64,000 nt of DNA. Origin: Klebsiella sp. BIGb0138 (lineage in GTDB: Bacteria; Pseudomonadota; Gammaproteobacteria; Enterobacterales; Enterobacteriaceae). The stretch lies in the NCBI RefSeq assembly GCF_004342285.1, contig NZ_SMCV01000005.1, positions 248,001-312,000 of the forward strand, read 5' to 3'. This document shows, piece by piece, positions 29,841 to 38,250 of this stretch. The position numbers and the translations under genes are program-made. The notes under the pieces are model-generated. The model was given only the letters and a program-made list of their open reading frames with translations. It ran no database searches and had not been told where the DNA came from. Position 1 is the stretch's first letter; each line of letters begins with the position of its first letter.

Positions 29841-30236
29841 ATGGGATTACTTGATCAAATCGGCGGTATGCTGGGCGGCCAGGCCGGTAAAGCGGAGCAG
29901 CTACAGGCCATAATGAGCTGGATCCAGCAGCAGGGCGGGATTCAGGGAATTGTGGAGAAATTCCGCAGCGGCGGCCTCGGCGAGATCGTGGAGTCGTGGA
30001 TTAGCCAGCAAAATAATTTGCCGGTCTCCAGTGACCAGGTGACCTCGGTATTCGGATCCTCTACGCTGCAGGATCTCGGGGCGAAACTCGGGATCGATCC
30101 GCAAACCGCGTCGGCGCTGATCGCGCAATATCTGCCTGACATTGTTGATGGTTTATCGCCAGCGGGCGAGGCGCCCGCCCAGCAGGATCTACTGTCAGAG
30201 GGTATGAGTCTGCTGAAAGGCAAACTGTTTAGCTGA
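29841..30236 (+). CDS. YidB-like DUF937 protein
   Basis: This is a 131-residue DUF937 protein similar to E. coli YidB in length and sequence (MGLLDQIGGMLGG start, then HTH-like GLGEIVESWISQ and SSTLQDLGAKLGIDPQTA). Its function is unknown. It is probably co-transcribed with the Kbp-like gene, with an intrinsic terminator about 30 bases beyond its stop. Confidence 0.88.
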   Translation: MGLLDQIGGMLGGQAGKAEQLQAIMSWIQQQGGIQGIVEKFRSGGLGEIVESWISQQNNLPVSSDQVTSVFGSSTLQDLGAKLGIDPQTASALIAQYLPDIVDGLSPAGEAPAQQDLLSEGMSLLKGKLFS

Positions 30237-30266
30237 GTGCTGATAGGCGCCGCCTTGTCAGCAAAA

Positions 30267-30296
30267 GCAAAAACCCGCCGTCCGGCGGGTTTTTTG
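30267..30296. terminator. Bidirectional intrinsic terminator
   Basis: The stem ACCCGCCG/CGGCGGGT is flanked by an A-rich run on the left and T6 on the right. It can serve both the rightward yidB-like gene and the leftward transsulfuration operon. Confidence 0.85.
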
Positions 30297-30297
30297 T

Positions 30298-31443
30298 TTA
30301 CTCACTGAGTGCGCGCTGCCAGTCGGCGATCAGATCCTGTGGATCCTCGATACCGACGGAAAGGCGAATCAGCTGAGGGGTAATGCCATTGGCCAGCCGT
30401 TGTTCCAGCGGAATAGAGGCGTGGGTCATGCTGAACGGTTGGCTGACCAGGCTTTCCACGCCGCCCAAACTTTCCGCAAGGGTAAACAGCTTCAGCTTGC
30501 TGATGACCTGCTGCGCATAGTCATCATCGCCTTTCACCACCAGCGAAATCATCCCGCCGGGCAGGGCCATCTGCCGGCGCGCCAGCTGATGGTGGGGGTG
30601 CGATGCCAGCCATGGGAACCAGACTTTCTCCACCTGCGGCTGCTGTTCAAGCCATTCGGCGAGGGCCAGCGCATTGCTGCTGTGACGCTCCATACGCAGC
30701 GCGAGCGTCCGGATACCGCGTAGCGTCAGGAAGCTGCTGAACGGGTCAAGCACGCCGCCCACCGCATTTTGCAGATAGCCCAGTTCCTCCGCCAGCTGGC
30801 GATTGTCACCGACGACCGCCAGCCCGGCGACAACGTCGGAATGGCCGTTCAGGTACTTCGTCGCCGAATGCACCACGATATCGAAGCCCAGCTCGAGGGG
30901 GCGATGGACGATCGGGGAGGCAAAGGTGTTATCGGTGACGCTGATAATATTGTGCCGACGGGCAATCGCCGCGATGGCGCTGAGATCCGCCAGCTTAAGC
31001 AACGGGTTGGTTGGGGTTTCGACCCAGATCATGCGCGTATCCGGCTGAATGGCCGCTTCAATACCGGCCAGATCGTCGGGCTTGACCCAGCTGACCCGCA
31101 GCCCCGCGCTGCGACGGCGGACATTCTCGAGCAGCCGATAGGTGCCGCCGTAGACATCATCGACGGCCACCAGATGGCTGTCTTTATCCAGCAGCTCGAG
31201 GACGGTGGAAATCGCCGCCAGGCCTGACGCAAACGCGTAGCCGCGGGCGCCGCTCTCCAGCTCGGCAATCGCCGTCTCCAGCGCGTGGCGGGTCGGGTTG
31301 CCGCTACGCGAGTATTCATAGCCGGTATGTTGCCCCGGCGCGGGTTGGGCAAAGGTGGAGGTAGCGTAAATCGGCGGCATTACGGCGCCGTGCCCGTCGT
31401 TAAAGACGCCGCTATGTACGCTCAACGTATGCAAATTTTTCAT
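30298..31443 (-). CDS. mtcC: Cystathionine gamma-lyase (MtcC-type)
   Basis: This is a PLP enzyme of the Cys/Met metabolism family, 381 residues, with PLP lysine K196 (HSATKYLNGHSD) and the YSRSGNPTR motif. Next to a cystathionine beta-synthase it is best read as cystathionine gamma-lyase, releasing cysteine, 2-oxobutyrate and ammonia. Klebsiella pneumoniae is known to carry such a methionine-to-cysteine (mtcBC) pathway alongside the usual forward route. Its gene begins nine bases after the synthase stop. Sequence alone does not fully exclude gamma-synthase activity. Confidence 0.88.
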   Translation of the reverse strand: MKNLHTLSVHSGVFNDGHGAVMPPIYATSTFAQPAPGQHTGYEYSRSGNPTRHALETAIAELESGARGYAFASGLAAISTVLELLDKDSHLVAVDDVYGGTYRLLENVRRRSAGLRVSWVKPDDLAGIEAAIQPDTRMIWVETPTNPLLKLADLSAIAAIARRHNIISVTDNTFASPIVHRPLELGFDIVVHSATKYLNGHSDVVAGLAVVGDNRQLAEELGYLQNAVGGVLDPFSSFLTLRGIRTLALRMERHSSNALALAEWLEQQPQVEKVWFPWLASHPHHQLARRQMALPGGMISLVVKGDDDYAQQVISKLKLFTLAESLGGVESLVSQPFSMTHASIPLEQRLANGITPQLIRLSVGIEDPQDLIADWQRALSE

Positions 31444-31452
31444 CTTTCGTCC

Positions 31453-32823
31453 TTAGTGTTCAAGTCGGTTGCGCCAGGTCGTCAGCACGTCGCTGCGGGT
31501 GATGAGACCTAAAAAACGTTCGTTGTCAGCGATAACGGCCACCAGACCGCGATCGAAAATGGCTTTCAACGCGCTTTCCGGCGCGTGTTTATCCAGCGTT
31601 TCTACGTTGCGGGTCATCGCCTCCCGAACGGGCAGCGAAAAGCGCTGGCTGTCGCCCTGGACGTGGCTGATCAGATCCCACTCATCGACGATACCGACGA
31701 CGCGGCCGTTTTCCAGCACCGGCAGCTGGGAAATGTCATACAGACGCATGCGCGCGAGGATGGCGGCGAGGGTATCGTCGGGGGCCGCGGTGACGGTAGC
31801 CCCTTCATCGTGGCGCAGGGCGATAAAATCGCTTAAATCGCCGCGCGGCGGCCGGCTCAGCAGGCCCTGCTGGCGCATCCAGTCGTCGTTAAACATTTTG
31901 GAGAGGTATTTGTTGCCGCTGTCGCAGGCGAAGGTCACCACCCGTTTCGCGGTGGTCTGCGCCCGGCAGTAGCGCAGCGCGGCGCTCAGTAAGGTGCCGG
32001 TTGACGATCCGGCCAGCACGCCTTCGGTTTGTAAGAGCTGGCGGGCGGTCGCGAACGCTTCGCCATCGCTGATGCGATATGCGGTACGGACGCCGTCCAG
32101 ATGGGCCAGCGGTGGAATGAAGTCTTCGCCAATCCCTTCGACCAGCCAGGAGCCTGTTGCACCGTAGCGCCCGGTTTCAACCTGGTCGGCAAGGATCGAT
32201 CCCGCCGGGTCGGCAAGAATAAATTCGGTTTTTGGCGAGTGTCTGGCAAACCAGGCCTGCAGGCCGCCGAGGGTGCCGCCGGAGCCGACGCCGACGATGA
32301 TGGCGTCGATATCGCCGTCCAGCTGAGCGTATATTTCGGGCGCGGTAGTGGTGGCGTGCGCCAGCGGATTGGCTTCGTTATTGAACTGGTCAATATAGAA
32401 GGCTCCCGGCGTTTCATCCGCCAGGCGGCGCGCATAATCCTGATAATAGTCCGGGTGGCCCTTCGTCACATCCGAGCGGGTGAGGAGCACTTTGGCTCCC
32501 AGGGCGCGCAGATGGAAAATTTTTTCCCGACTCATTTTGTCGGGAACCACCAGCGTCAGGGCATAATTTTTTTGCGCGGCGATCAGCGCCAGCCCCAGTC
32601 CGGTGTTACCGGCCGTCGCTTCAATAATGGTTCCGCCGGGCTTTAATTTACCCAGCCGTTCCGCCTCATTAATCATCGACAGCGCGACGCGGTCTTTAAT
32701 CGACCCGCCCGGGTTCTGGTTTTCCAGCTTTAAAAACAGGCTGCAGGGGCCGGTATCCAGCTTGTGCAGCTGAAGCAGCGGAGTGTGACCAATCAGGTCG
32801 CTAACGGAGTGAAAGACTGACAT
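31453..32823 (-). CDS. mtcB: Cystathionine beta-synthase (MtcB-type)
   Basis: This is a 456-residue fold-type II PLP enzyme. It has PLP lysine K43 (NPGGSIKDR), the phosphate-binding loop GVGSGGTLGG near 178, and a C-terminal tandem CBS-domain (Bateman) module from about residue 335. The catalytic core plus CBS pair matches cystathionine beta-synthase, which condenses homocysteine with serine (or O-acetylserine). It is first in an operon with the gamma-lyase and divergent from an amino-acid ABC transporter. In Klebsiella the pathway responds to CysB, Cbl and MetJ; I could not identify their sites with confidence. Confidence 0.9.
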   Translation of the reverse strand: MSVFHSVSDLIGHTPLLQLHKLDTGPCSLFLKLENQNPGGSIKDRVALSMINEAERLGKLKPGGTIIEATAGNTGLGLALIAAQKNYALTLVVPDKMSREKIFHLRALGAKVLLTRSDVTKGHPDYYQDYARRLADETPGAFYIDQFNNEANPLAHATTTAPEIYAQLDGDIDAIIVGVGSGGTLGGLQAWFARHSPKTEFILADPAGSILADQVETGRYGATGSWLVEGIGEDFIPPLAHLDGVRTAYRISDGEAFATARQLLQTEGVLAGSSTGTLLSAALRYCRAQTTAKRVVTFACDSGNKYLSKMFNDDWMRQQGLLSRPPRGDLSDFIALRHDEGATVTAAPDDTLAAILARMRLYDISQLPVLENGRVVGIVDEWDLISHVQGDSQRFSLPVREAMTRNVETLDKHAPESALKAIFDRGLVAVIADNERFLGLITRSDVLTTWRNRLEH

Positions 32824-33327
32824 AACAATTTGCCCATTCGTATCGAGATATTTGAATGGTAGGTCTGCAAAATTGGTAATTTAAAGAATATTTGTCCGTC
32901 ATTAAGAGCAAAATGGAATATAAGATGCTTTTTGGCCATCCGGAGGGAAAGCCTGTTAGCCGCCTGGGCGTGTTGATTTCCAGATAAGGCCTTTTTTGCC
33001 GTATTTTTCACCGAATTAGCGCCTCGCGCCCGGCGCTTATCTTTATTTCAGGAAAGGGTTGGCGAAAATATTCTATAGCCGGACGAACGTTTTTACGGCT
33101 GACCATTTTTATTATTCCGGCGGCTGCGTTATTTCACCGATGGCGTCAACGATGCGCCGACACACCGGCAGTGACGGCCGCCGGTGGGGAGCTTAAAGCA
33201 CAAAGTCGGCTATTCAATGCCAGTATTGATACATGCTGCTGGGCTGGCGTGCATGGTAAGCTCTTTTAATAAGCTGCCCCCCGCTGGGGCAGTAATAAAG
33301 AATGATGACTGCGCGAAAAGGTGAGAT
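32824..33327. other. Divergent promoter region, mtcB / ABC transporter
   Basis: About 500 bases separate the divergent operons. The mtcB-proximal half is AT-rich, and -10-like TATTCTATAG lies near 33071. A GC inverted repeat GCTGCCCC-n-GGGGCAG near 33271-33290 precedes the permease. No gene is supported. CysB, Cbl or MetJ sites would be expected here but no clear consensus match was found by eye. Confidence 0.45.
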
Positions 33328-34026
33328 GTGGCGGAATTTATTTCATTAGTAATAAGTTCATTTTGGCCGATGTTTTATGCCGGGCTGGTTTTTACTATCC
33401 CCATAACCTTAATTTCTTTTTTCCTCGGCCTGCTGCTGGGGTTTATTGTCGCGCTGATTCGTTTATATGGCCCGGCACCGTTGAAAAGCGTGGTGCGTTT
33501 TTATGTCTGGATTATCCGCGGCACCCCCTTGCTGGTGCAGCTGTTCCTGATTTTTTACGCGCTGCCCAGCGTCGGGATTACCCTGGATGCCTTTCCTGCC
33601 GCGGTTATCGGCTTTACCCTGAACGTCGGCGCCTTTACCTCGGAGGTGATCCGGGCGACGCTGCTATCGGTCGCCAAAGGGCAGTGGGAGGCGGCGCACT
33701 CCATCGGCATGAGCTGGGGGCAAGCGCTGCGCTATATTATCCTGCCGCAGGCGGCGCGAGTGGCGGTGCCGCCGCTGTCGAATACCTTTATCTCCTTAGT
33801 CAAAGATACCTCGCTGGCATCGGTGATTACGGTACCGGAGCTCTTTTTAGCCGCCCAGCGTATTGCCGCTGTCACCTACCAGCCGCTGATTCTGTATAGC
33901 GAAGCGGCCCTGCTCTATTTATTAATTAGTTCGGTCTTAGCGTATTTACAGTCCCGGCTGGAATTACGTTTAGAAAGAAATACGCTGATAAAGGAAGAGC
34001 ATAATGATAACGCTGTCCGGACTTGA
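33328..34026 (+). CDS. Polar amino-acid ABC transporter permease (cystine type)
   Basis: This is a 232-residue inner-membrane permease of the His/Glu/cystine ABC family. It has about five hydrophobic segments, and the EAA loop EAAHSIGMSWGQALRYIILPQA lies at about 120-141 for contact with the ATPase. It has a GTG start after AAAGGTGAGAT. It overlaps the ATPase gene by 23 bases. Similarity to TcyL/YecS-type permeases and its position opposite mtcBC suggest a sulfur-containing amino acid as substrate (inference). Confidence 0.88.
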   Translation: MAEFISLVISSFWPMFYAGLVFTIPITLISFFLGLLLGFIVALIRLYGPAPLKSVVRFYVWIIRGTPLLVQLFLIFYALPSVGITLDAFPAAVIGFTLNVGAFTSEVIRATLLSVAKGQWEAAHSIGMSWGQALRYIILPQAARVAVPPLSNTFISLVKDTSLASVITVPELFLAAQRIAAVTYQPLILYSEAALLYLLISSVLAYLQSRLELRLERNTLIKEEHNDNAVRT

Positions 34027-34771
34027 TAAAAATTTTGCCCAGCAGAAGGTGCTGCATAATATTTCTTTAACGATTGCGGAAGGCAGCGTGACGGCGCTGA
34101 TTGGTCCATCGGGCAGCGGTAAAAGTACATTATTACGCTGTATTAATTTACTGGAAATCGCGCAGGCCGGGAAATTAACAATTGGCAACGAGGAGATTAT
34201 TTTCTCTCCCGCCGCGGCGCCAAAAAGAAAGGACATTCGTCGTATTTGCCAGCAAACCGGCATGGTCTTTCAGAACTTCCAGCTATTTCCGCATCTGTCG
34301 GTGCTGGAAAACATTATGCAGGGGCTGATGGTGGTGCAGAAATGGCCCCGCGAACGGGCCAGGGCGCGGGCGGAAGAGCTGCTCGCTAAAGTCGGCCTGG
34401 CGCACAAACGCCATGCCTGGCCGGCGATGCTCTCCGGTGGCCAGCAGCAGCGGGTCGCCATTGCCCGGGCGATGGCCCCCTCGCCGAAAGTGCTGCTCTG
34501 CGATGAACCGACCTCGGCGCTGGATCCTGAGCTAGCCCAGGAGGTGATCGCCGTTTTGCGTCAGCTGGCGCAGGAGGGGACGACGATGCTGATGGCGACC
34601 CACGATCTTCGGCTGGCGGCAAATATTGCCAGCCAGGTGGTGTTCCTCGAGTCCGGCCACATTGTGGAGAGCGGGACCTCGCGGGACATTTTTACCCGGG
34701 CCAGGAAAACGCGTACGCAGCTTTTTATTTCCACGCTGACGGAGACGTTTCCCGATTCCTGGGAAATTTAA
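34004..34771 (+). CDS. Polar amino-acid ABC transporter ATPase
   Basis: This is a 255-residue ATP-binding subunit. It has Walker [10 protein letters not shown] near residue 34, the Q-loop region [15 protein letters not shown], the signature LSGGQQQR, Walker [12 protein letters not shown], and the switch histidine in MATHD. It belongs to the GlnQ/TcyN group. It overlaps the permease gene and precedes the binding-protein gene by 36 bases. Confidence 0.95.
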   Translation: MITLSGLDKNFAQQKVLHNISLTIAEGSVTALIGPSGSGKSTLLRCINLLEIAQAGKLTIGNEEIIFSPAAAPKRKDIRRICQQTGMVFQNFQLFPHLSVLENIMQGLMVVQKWPRERARARAEELLAKVGLAHKRHAWPAMLSGGQQQRVAIARAMAPSPKVLLCDEPTSALDPELAQEVIAVLRQLAQEGTTMLMATHDLRLAANIASQVVFLESGHIVESGTSRDIFTRARKTRTQLFISTLTETFPDSWEI

Positions 34772-34807
34772 AAAAATAACACGGCAATCCAGATGAAGGA
34801 GTGAATG

Positions 34808-35581
34808 ATGAAAGTACTGATGACCGCATTGCTGGCTACCGCCATTCAGCTGAGCGTGACGCACGCGGTCTACGCCGGCGAAAACCTGGCGAAGATAAAA
34901 TCGGCGGGGGTGTTTAAAGTCGGCACCGAAGGGACCTTCCCGCCTTTTACCTATCATGATACCTCCGGCAAGCTGGTGGGGTTTGATGTCGATATCGCGC
35001 GTGAAATTGCCCGGAGGATTGGCGTGAAAGCGGAGTTCGTTGAAGGCAAGTGGGACGGTCTGGTGGCCGGGCTGGATGCTAACCGCTACGACGCGGTGAT
35101 TAATCAGGTCTCGATTACGCCGGAACGCCAGGCGAAATATGATTTTTCTGTACCCTATATCACGCCGAAAGCGGTCCTTATCGTGAATAACAACAATCAG
35201 GATATTCACACCTTTGCGGATTTGAAGGGCAAAAAGTCCGCCCACACGCTGACCAGCAACTATGCGCAAATTGCCCGTGAAAATGGCGCGGAGGTGGTGG
35301 GGACGGATGGCTTTGACCAGTCAATCGCCCTGGTGGCGCAGGGGCGCGCGGATGCGACCATCAACAGCAATCTTTCGTTCCTCGATTTCAAAAAACACAA
35401 GCCCGACGCGCCGGTGAAGATCGTGGCGGAAAGAAGTGATGCCGAACAGGAAGCGGTGTTAATCCGCAAAGGGGAACCGGAGCTACGGCAGGCGATCGAT
35501 GCCGCCATCGCCGATATTCGCGCCGACGGCACCTACCAGCGGATTTCCAGGCAGTATTTCGGCGCGGACGTCTCGAAATAG
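34808..35581 (+). CDS. Amino-acid ABC transporter periplasmic binding protein
   Basis: This is a 257-residue SBP family 3 protein. The signal peptide spans about residues 1-22, ending near AVYAGE. It is followed by GVFKVGTEGTFPPFTYHD, GFDVDIAREIA and DAVINQVSITPERQAKYDFS, typical of cystine/glutamine-type binders. Two ATGs are adjacent; the second (34808) is at better distance from AAGGAG. It is the third gene of the transporter operon. The ligand is unknown; a cystine, cystathionine or related thiol amino acid is a reasonable guess from its neighbours. Confidence 0.88.
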   Translation: MKVLMTALLATAIQLSVTHAVYAGENLAKIKSAGVFKVGTEGTFPPFTYHDTSGKLVGFDVDIAREIARRIGVKAEFVEGKWDGLVAGLDANRYDAVINQVSITPERQAKYDFSVPYITPKAVLIVNNNNQDIHTFADLKGKKSAHTLTSNYAQIARENGAEVVGTDGFDQSIALVAQGRADATINSNLSFLDFKKHKPDAPVKIVAERSDAEQEAVLIRKGEPELRQAIDAAIADIRADGTYQRISRQYFGADVSK

Positions 35582-35653
35582 TCCCGCTGGCTACGCTTTT
35601 TCGGCAACCCGCGTCTTGCTGCGGCCGGTAATACGTCGGCCGGGGGCGATCGA

Positions 35654-35689
35654 CTGCCCGCTTGCTCTCCGCTGGAGGAAAACGGGCAG
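35654..35689. promoter_or_regulatory. Inverted repeat upstream of fuculokinase-like gene (candidate FucR-like operator)
   Basis: CTGCCCG and CGGGCAG form arms separated by 22 bases. The left arm continues CTTGCTCTCC. A closely similar element with the same 34-base outer TGCCCG-to-CGGGC(A/G) span lies at 38061-38094 between the repressor and aldolase genes, so both are likely operators of the local DeoR-family repressor. Confidence 0.5.
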
Positions 35690-35728
35690 AACCCGGTACG
35701 CCGTCTTTGCCGTTAAGTCGCGGTTTTT

Positions 35729-35744
35729 GGTGATCCTTTTCACA
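35729..35744. promoter_or_regulatory. CRP-like site upstream of fuculokinase-like gene
   Basis: GGTGA-N6-TCACA differs by one base from the CRP core TGTGA-N6-TCACA. It lies about 130 bases before the kinase start. Confidence 0.5.
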
Positions 35745-35876
35745 GATTAGTCGCATAGTGTCGCGCCTGATGGCGATGCCCCTTTTCAATCACCCGCGAA
35801 GTGATAACCATCCCATACAGAAAATATACCGTCGCCCCGATGAGGGGCCGGGCTGGCCGGGTGGGGAGAGGGAAAA

Positions 35877-37277
35877 ATGCAGAAAGACATCGTGATCGTT
35901 CTGGACTGCGGCGCAACCAATATTCGCGCGATGGCCATTGATGAGCGGGGTAACGTGCTGGCCAGCGCCCACCAGCAGAACTTTACGCTGAACCCGTCGG
36001 AAAACCCGCTGTGGCACATCTGGCCGCTGGCAAACATCATGGCAAGCCTCGAGCGCAGCTGCCGGGCGCTGGTCAAGAAACTCCCCCATCATCCGGTACG
36101 CGCGCTGACCGTTACCGCTTTTGGCGTCGACGGCGCGCTCGTGGACGCCAAAGGCGCGCTGCTGTATCCGGTGATCAGCTGGAAATGCCCGCGCACTGAA
36201 GCCGTGATGAATAATATTCAGAAGTATCTGCCGCCGGCCGAGCTTAAGGCTATTACCGGCGTGGCGCCGTATAGCTTCAACACGCTGTATAAACTGATAT
36301 GGCTGCGGGAGAACGTCCCGGATGTGCTCGATCGCGCCCACGCGTGGCTGTTTATGTCGTCATTAATTGGCTTTCAGCTGACCGGGGAAATGATCACGGA
36401 AAGAACCATGGCGGGCACCAGCCAGCTGCTGGACGTCGCGCAAGAAACCTTCAGCGAGCGGCTGCTTGAGTCGATCGGCATTGCGCGCTCGCTGTTCCCG
36501 CGCATGGTCAACGCCGGCGAGCCTGTTGGCGAACTGCAGCCAGCGGCGGCGGCCCGCTTCGGGCTTAAGCCGGGCATTCCGGTGATTTCCAGCGGCCACG
36601 ATACCCAGTTTGCGCTTTACGGCTCGGGAGTGGGGCTCAATCAGCCAGTGCTCTCCTCGGGTACCTGGGAGATTCTGATGGTGCGCTCATCCAGCATCAA
36701 CACCGATCTACTGCAATCACACACCGCGGCGACCTGCGAGCTGGATAGTTGCAGGGGGTACTTTAACCCCGGCTGCCAGTATCTGGCTTCCGGAGTCCTG
36801 GAGTGGATCCGTGAACTCTACTGGCCAGGCGTTCCCGCCCCTCAGGTTTATCAGCAGATGCTGCTGGAGGCAGGGCGCGTGCCGGCTGGCTGCGAAGGGG
36901 TGACCATGCGCAGCGATCTGATGGGCGATAAGCAGGCCGGCTGGCGGGGAGTGACGCTCTCCACCCAGCGCGGGCACCTCTACCGCTCGGCGCTGGAGGC
37001 GCTGTCGATACGCCTGCGCGAACAGCTGGCGATGCTGGAGGAGGTGGCCGGATTTACGGCCGAAGAGCTGGTGCTCGTCGGCGGCGGCAGTCGCAATGCG
37101 CTATGGAATCAGATTAAGGCCGATACCCTGCAACTGCCGGTGAAGGTGCTGGCGAAGGCCGAAACCACCGTCTCGGGAGCCGCGATGTTTGCCTGGGCCG
37201 GCGCCGGCGTGTACCGCAGCGCGGATGAGGCGCGGGCGCAGGTGAGCTTTGATTACGAGACCTGGTATCCTCGCTAG
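35877..37277 (+). CDS. L-fuculokinase-like FGGY carbohydrate kinase
   Basis: This is a 466-residue FGGY-family kinase clearly closest to E. coli FucK. Shared segments include VLDCGATNIRA, TAFGVDGALVD, VISWKCPRTEAVM, ISSGHDTQFAL, LSSGTWEILM and the ATP-binding LVGGGSRNALWNQIKA. FucK phosphorylates the C1 hydroxyl of L-fuculose and also accepts D-ribulose. A FucA-like aldolase 1 kb downstream fits a ketose-1-phosphate route. No fucose isomerase or permease is nearby, so the natural ketose is uncertain. Its stop abuts the convergent repressor gene (1 base). Confidence 0.88.
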   Translation: MQKDIVIVLDCGATNIRAMAIDERGNVLASAHQQNFTLNPSENPLWHIWPLANIMASLERSCRALVKKLPHHPVRALTVTAFGVDGALVDAKGALLYPVISWKCPRTEAVMNNIQKYLPPAELKAITGVAPYSFNTLYKLIWLRENVPDVLDRAHAWLFMSSLIGFQLTGEMITERTMAGTSQLLDVAQETFSERLLESIGIARSLFPRMVNAGEPVGELQPAAAARFGLKPGIPVISSGHDTQFALYGSGVGLNQPVLSSGTWEILMVRSSSINTDLLQSHTAATCELDSCRGYFNPGCQYLASGVLEWIRELYWPGVPAPQVYQQMLLEAGRVPAGCEGVTMRSDLMGDKQAGWRGVTLSTQRGHLYRSALEALSIRLREQLAMLEEVAGFTAEELVLVGGGSRNALWNQIKADTLQLPVKVLAKAETTVSGAAMFAWAGAGVYRSADEARAQVSFDYETWYPR

Positions 37278-37278
37278 C

Positions 37279-37980
37279 CTAGCGGCGGATAACCGCGGTG
37301 ACCGTCGCCACGTTGCCGATAATCACTTCGCTGCTGCGCTCTATCTTGCTGGAGTCCACCAGCAAAATGCTCTGCAGGCTCTTTTTCAGCATGAATTTTT
37401 TGAACAGCGCGTTGCCGTTATCGGTATCCCAGATATTACCGCCGGCATCGATACCGTCGCAGGAGAAGATGAACAGGTCGATATCGAGATGGCGCACCAT
37501 ATGCAGCGGCGAGTCGTTGATGTAGCTGGCGAATTTTCTATCCAGCGTGCCGCCGGAGCATAAAACCCGAATGTGGGTTTTCTTTTCCAGCTCGGCACAA
37601 ATGCGGTAGCTGTTGGTATACACCGTCAGATCCTGGTCCGCCAGCCTCTTCGCCAGATGCCAGCAGGTTGAGCTGGCGTCCAGGGCGATGCACATCCCCG
37701 GCGTTATCCACCCTATAGCGGTATCCGCCAGCGCGGTTTTCCGCTGGGCGTGGCTTTTCGAGCGCGAGTCAAAAGCCATTTCCGGGGCCTTCGAGGCGTC
37801 TTCCAGCCTTCTGGCTTTGCCATACTCCCTTACCAGCAGCCCCTTCAACTGCAGATACTGCAAATCGCGGCGCAGCGTCTCCTTGCTGACGTTCAGCCCG
37901 GCCGCAAGGTCGCTGACGCGCAAAGACGCGTTGTTTTTGAGCAGGGCAATAATCTCATCCAGACGGGCCTGCCTGTTCAT
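37279..37980 (-). CDS. DeoR-family repressor, FucR-like
   Basis: This is a 233-residue DeoR-type regulator. It has an N-terminal winged HTH at about 3-57 (RVSDLAAGLNVSKETLRRDL) and a sugar-phosphate-sensing domain containing LDASSTCWHLAK, LCSGGTLDRKFASY and DLFIFSCDGID, similar to FucR. The start at 37980 has GGAGTGAAAAG upstream; a 12-residue longer frame is unsupported. It is divergent from the aldolase gene and convergent with the kinase gene, and inverted repeats in both flanking promoters are candidate binding sites. Confidence 0.88.
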   Translation of the reverse strand: MNRQARLDEIIALLKNNASLRVSDLAAGLNVSKETLRRDLQYLQLKGLLVREYGKARRLEDASKAPEMAFDSRSKSHAQRKTALADTAIGWITPGMCIALDASSTCWHLAKRLADQDLTVYTNSYRICAELEKKTHIRVLCSGGTLDRKFASYINDSPLHMVRHLDIDLFIFSCDGIDAGGNIWDTDNGNALFKKFMLKKSLQSILLVDSSKIERSSEVIIGNVATVTAVIRR

Positions 37981-38000
37981 CTTTTCACTCCTCGTTCGCC

Positions 38001-38014
38001 GCGCAATCTTGCGC
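38001..38014. promoter_or_regulatory. Short palindrome in repressor leader
   Basis: GCGCAA-TC-TTGCGC is a perfect 6-bp palindrome 21 bases upstream of the repressor start. It may be an autoregulatory site or RNA hairpin. Confidence 0.3.
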
Positions 38015-38061
38015 ACTATACCCTAAATCATTCGGGTTGCAGGAGGGCGATGCGGCCAATT

Positions 38062-38093
38062 GCCCGTTTGCCCTCCCTCGACGGCAAACGGGC
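38062..38093. promoter_or_regulatory. Inverted repeat between repressor and aldolase (candidate operator)
   Basis: GCCCGTTTGCC and GGCAAACGGGC form an 11-bp perfect inverted repeat with a 10-base spacer. The outer half-sites and span match the element upstream of the kinase gene (35654-35689). Confidence 0.55.
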
Positions 38094-38143
38094 GCTGCGC
38101 GGACGGTTTTTAGCGGCAAGTTTTCTCCTTTTAGGCCCATTAT

Positions 38144-38159
38144 TTTGACAATCATCACA
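38144..38159. promoter_or_regulatory. CRP-like site upstream of aldolase
   Basis: TTTGA-N6-TCACA, one mismatch to the CRP core, lies about 90 bases before the aldolase start. An almost identical stretch occurs at 39182-39197. Confidence 0.5.
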
Positions 38160-38250
38160 CATCTACATGGCTGACTATTGCCATCCGGGACGCCGCCAGA
38201 AGATATCGCCAACGTCATCCACCCTAGTTTGTTGCGCCGAGGAAAACACA

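Noticed and set aside
32793..33011. 72-codon minus-strand frame upstream of mtcB
   Set aside because: It ends inside mtcB in another frame and lies in promoter DNA; the residue mix gives no sign of a protein.
33321..33899. Alternative frame over the amino-acid ABC permease
   Set aside because: The overlapping GTG-started frame encodes a full permease with the EAA loop; the alternative has no membrane-protein pattern or homology.
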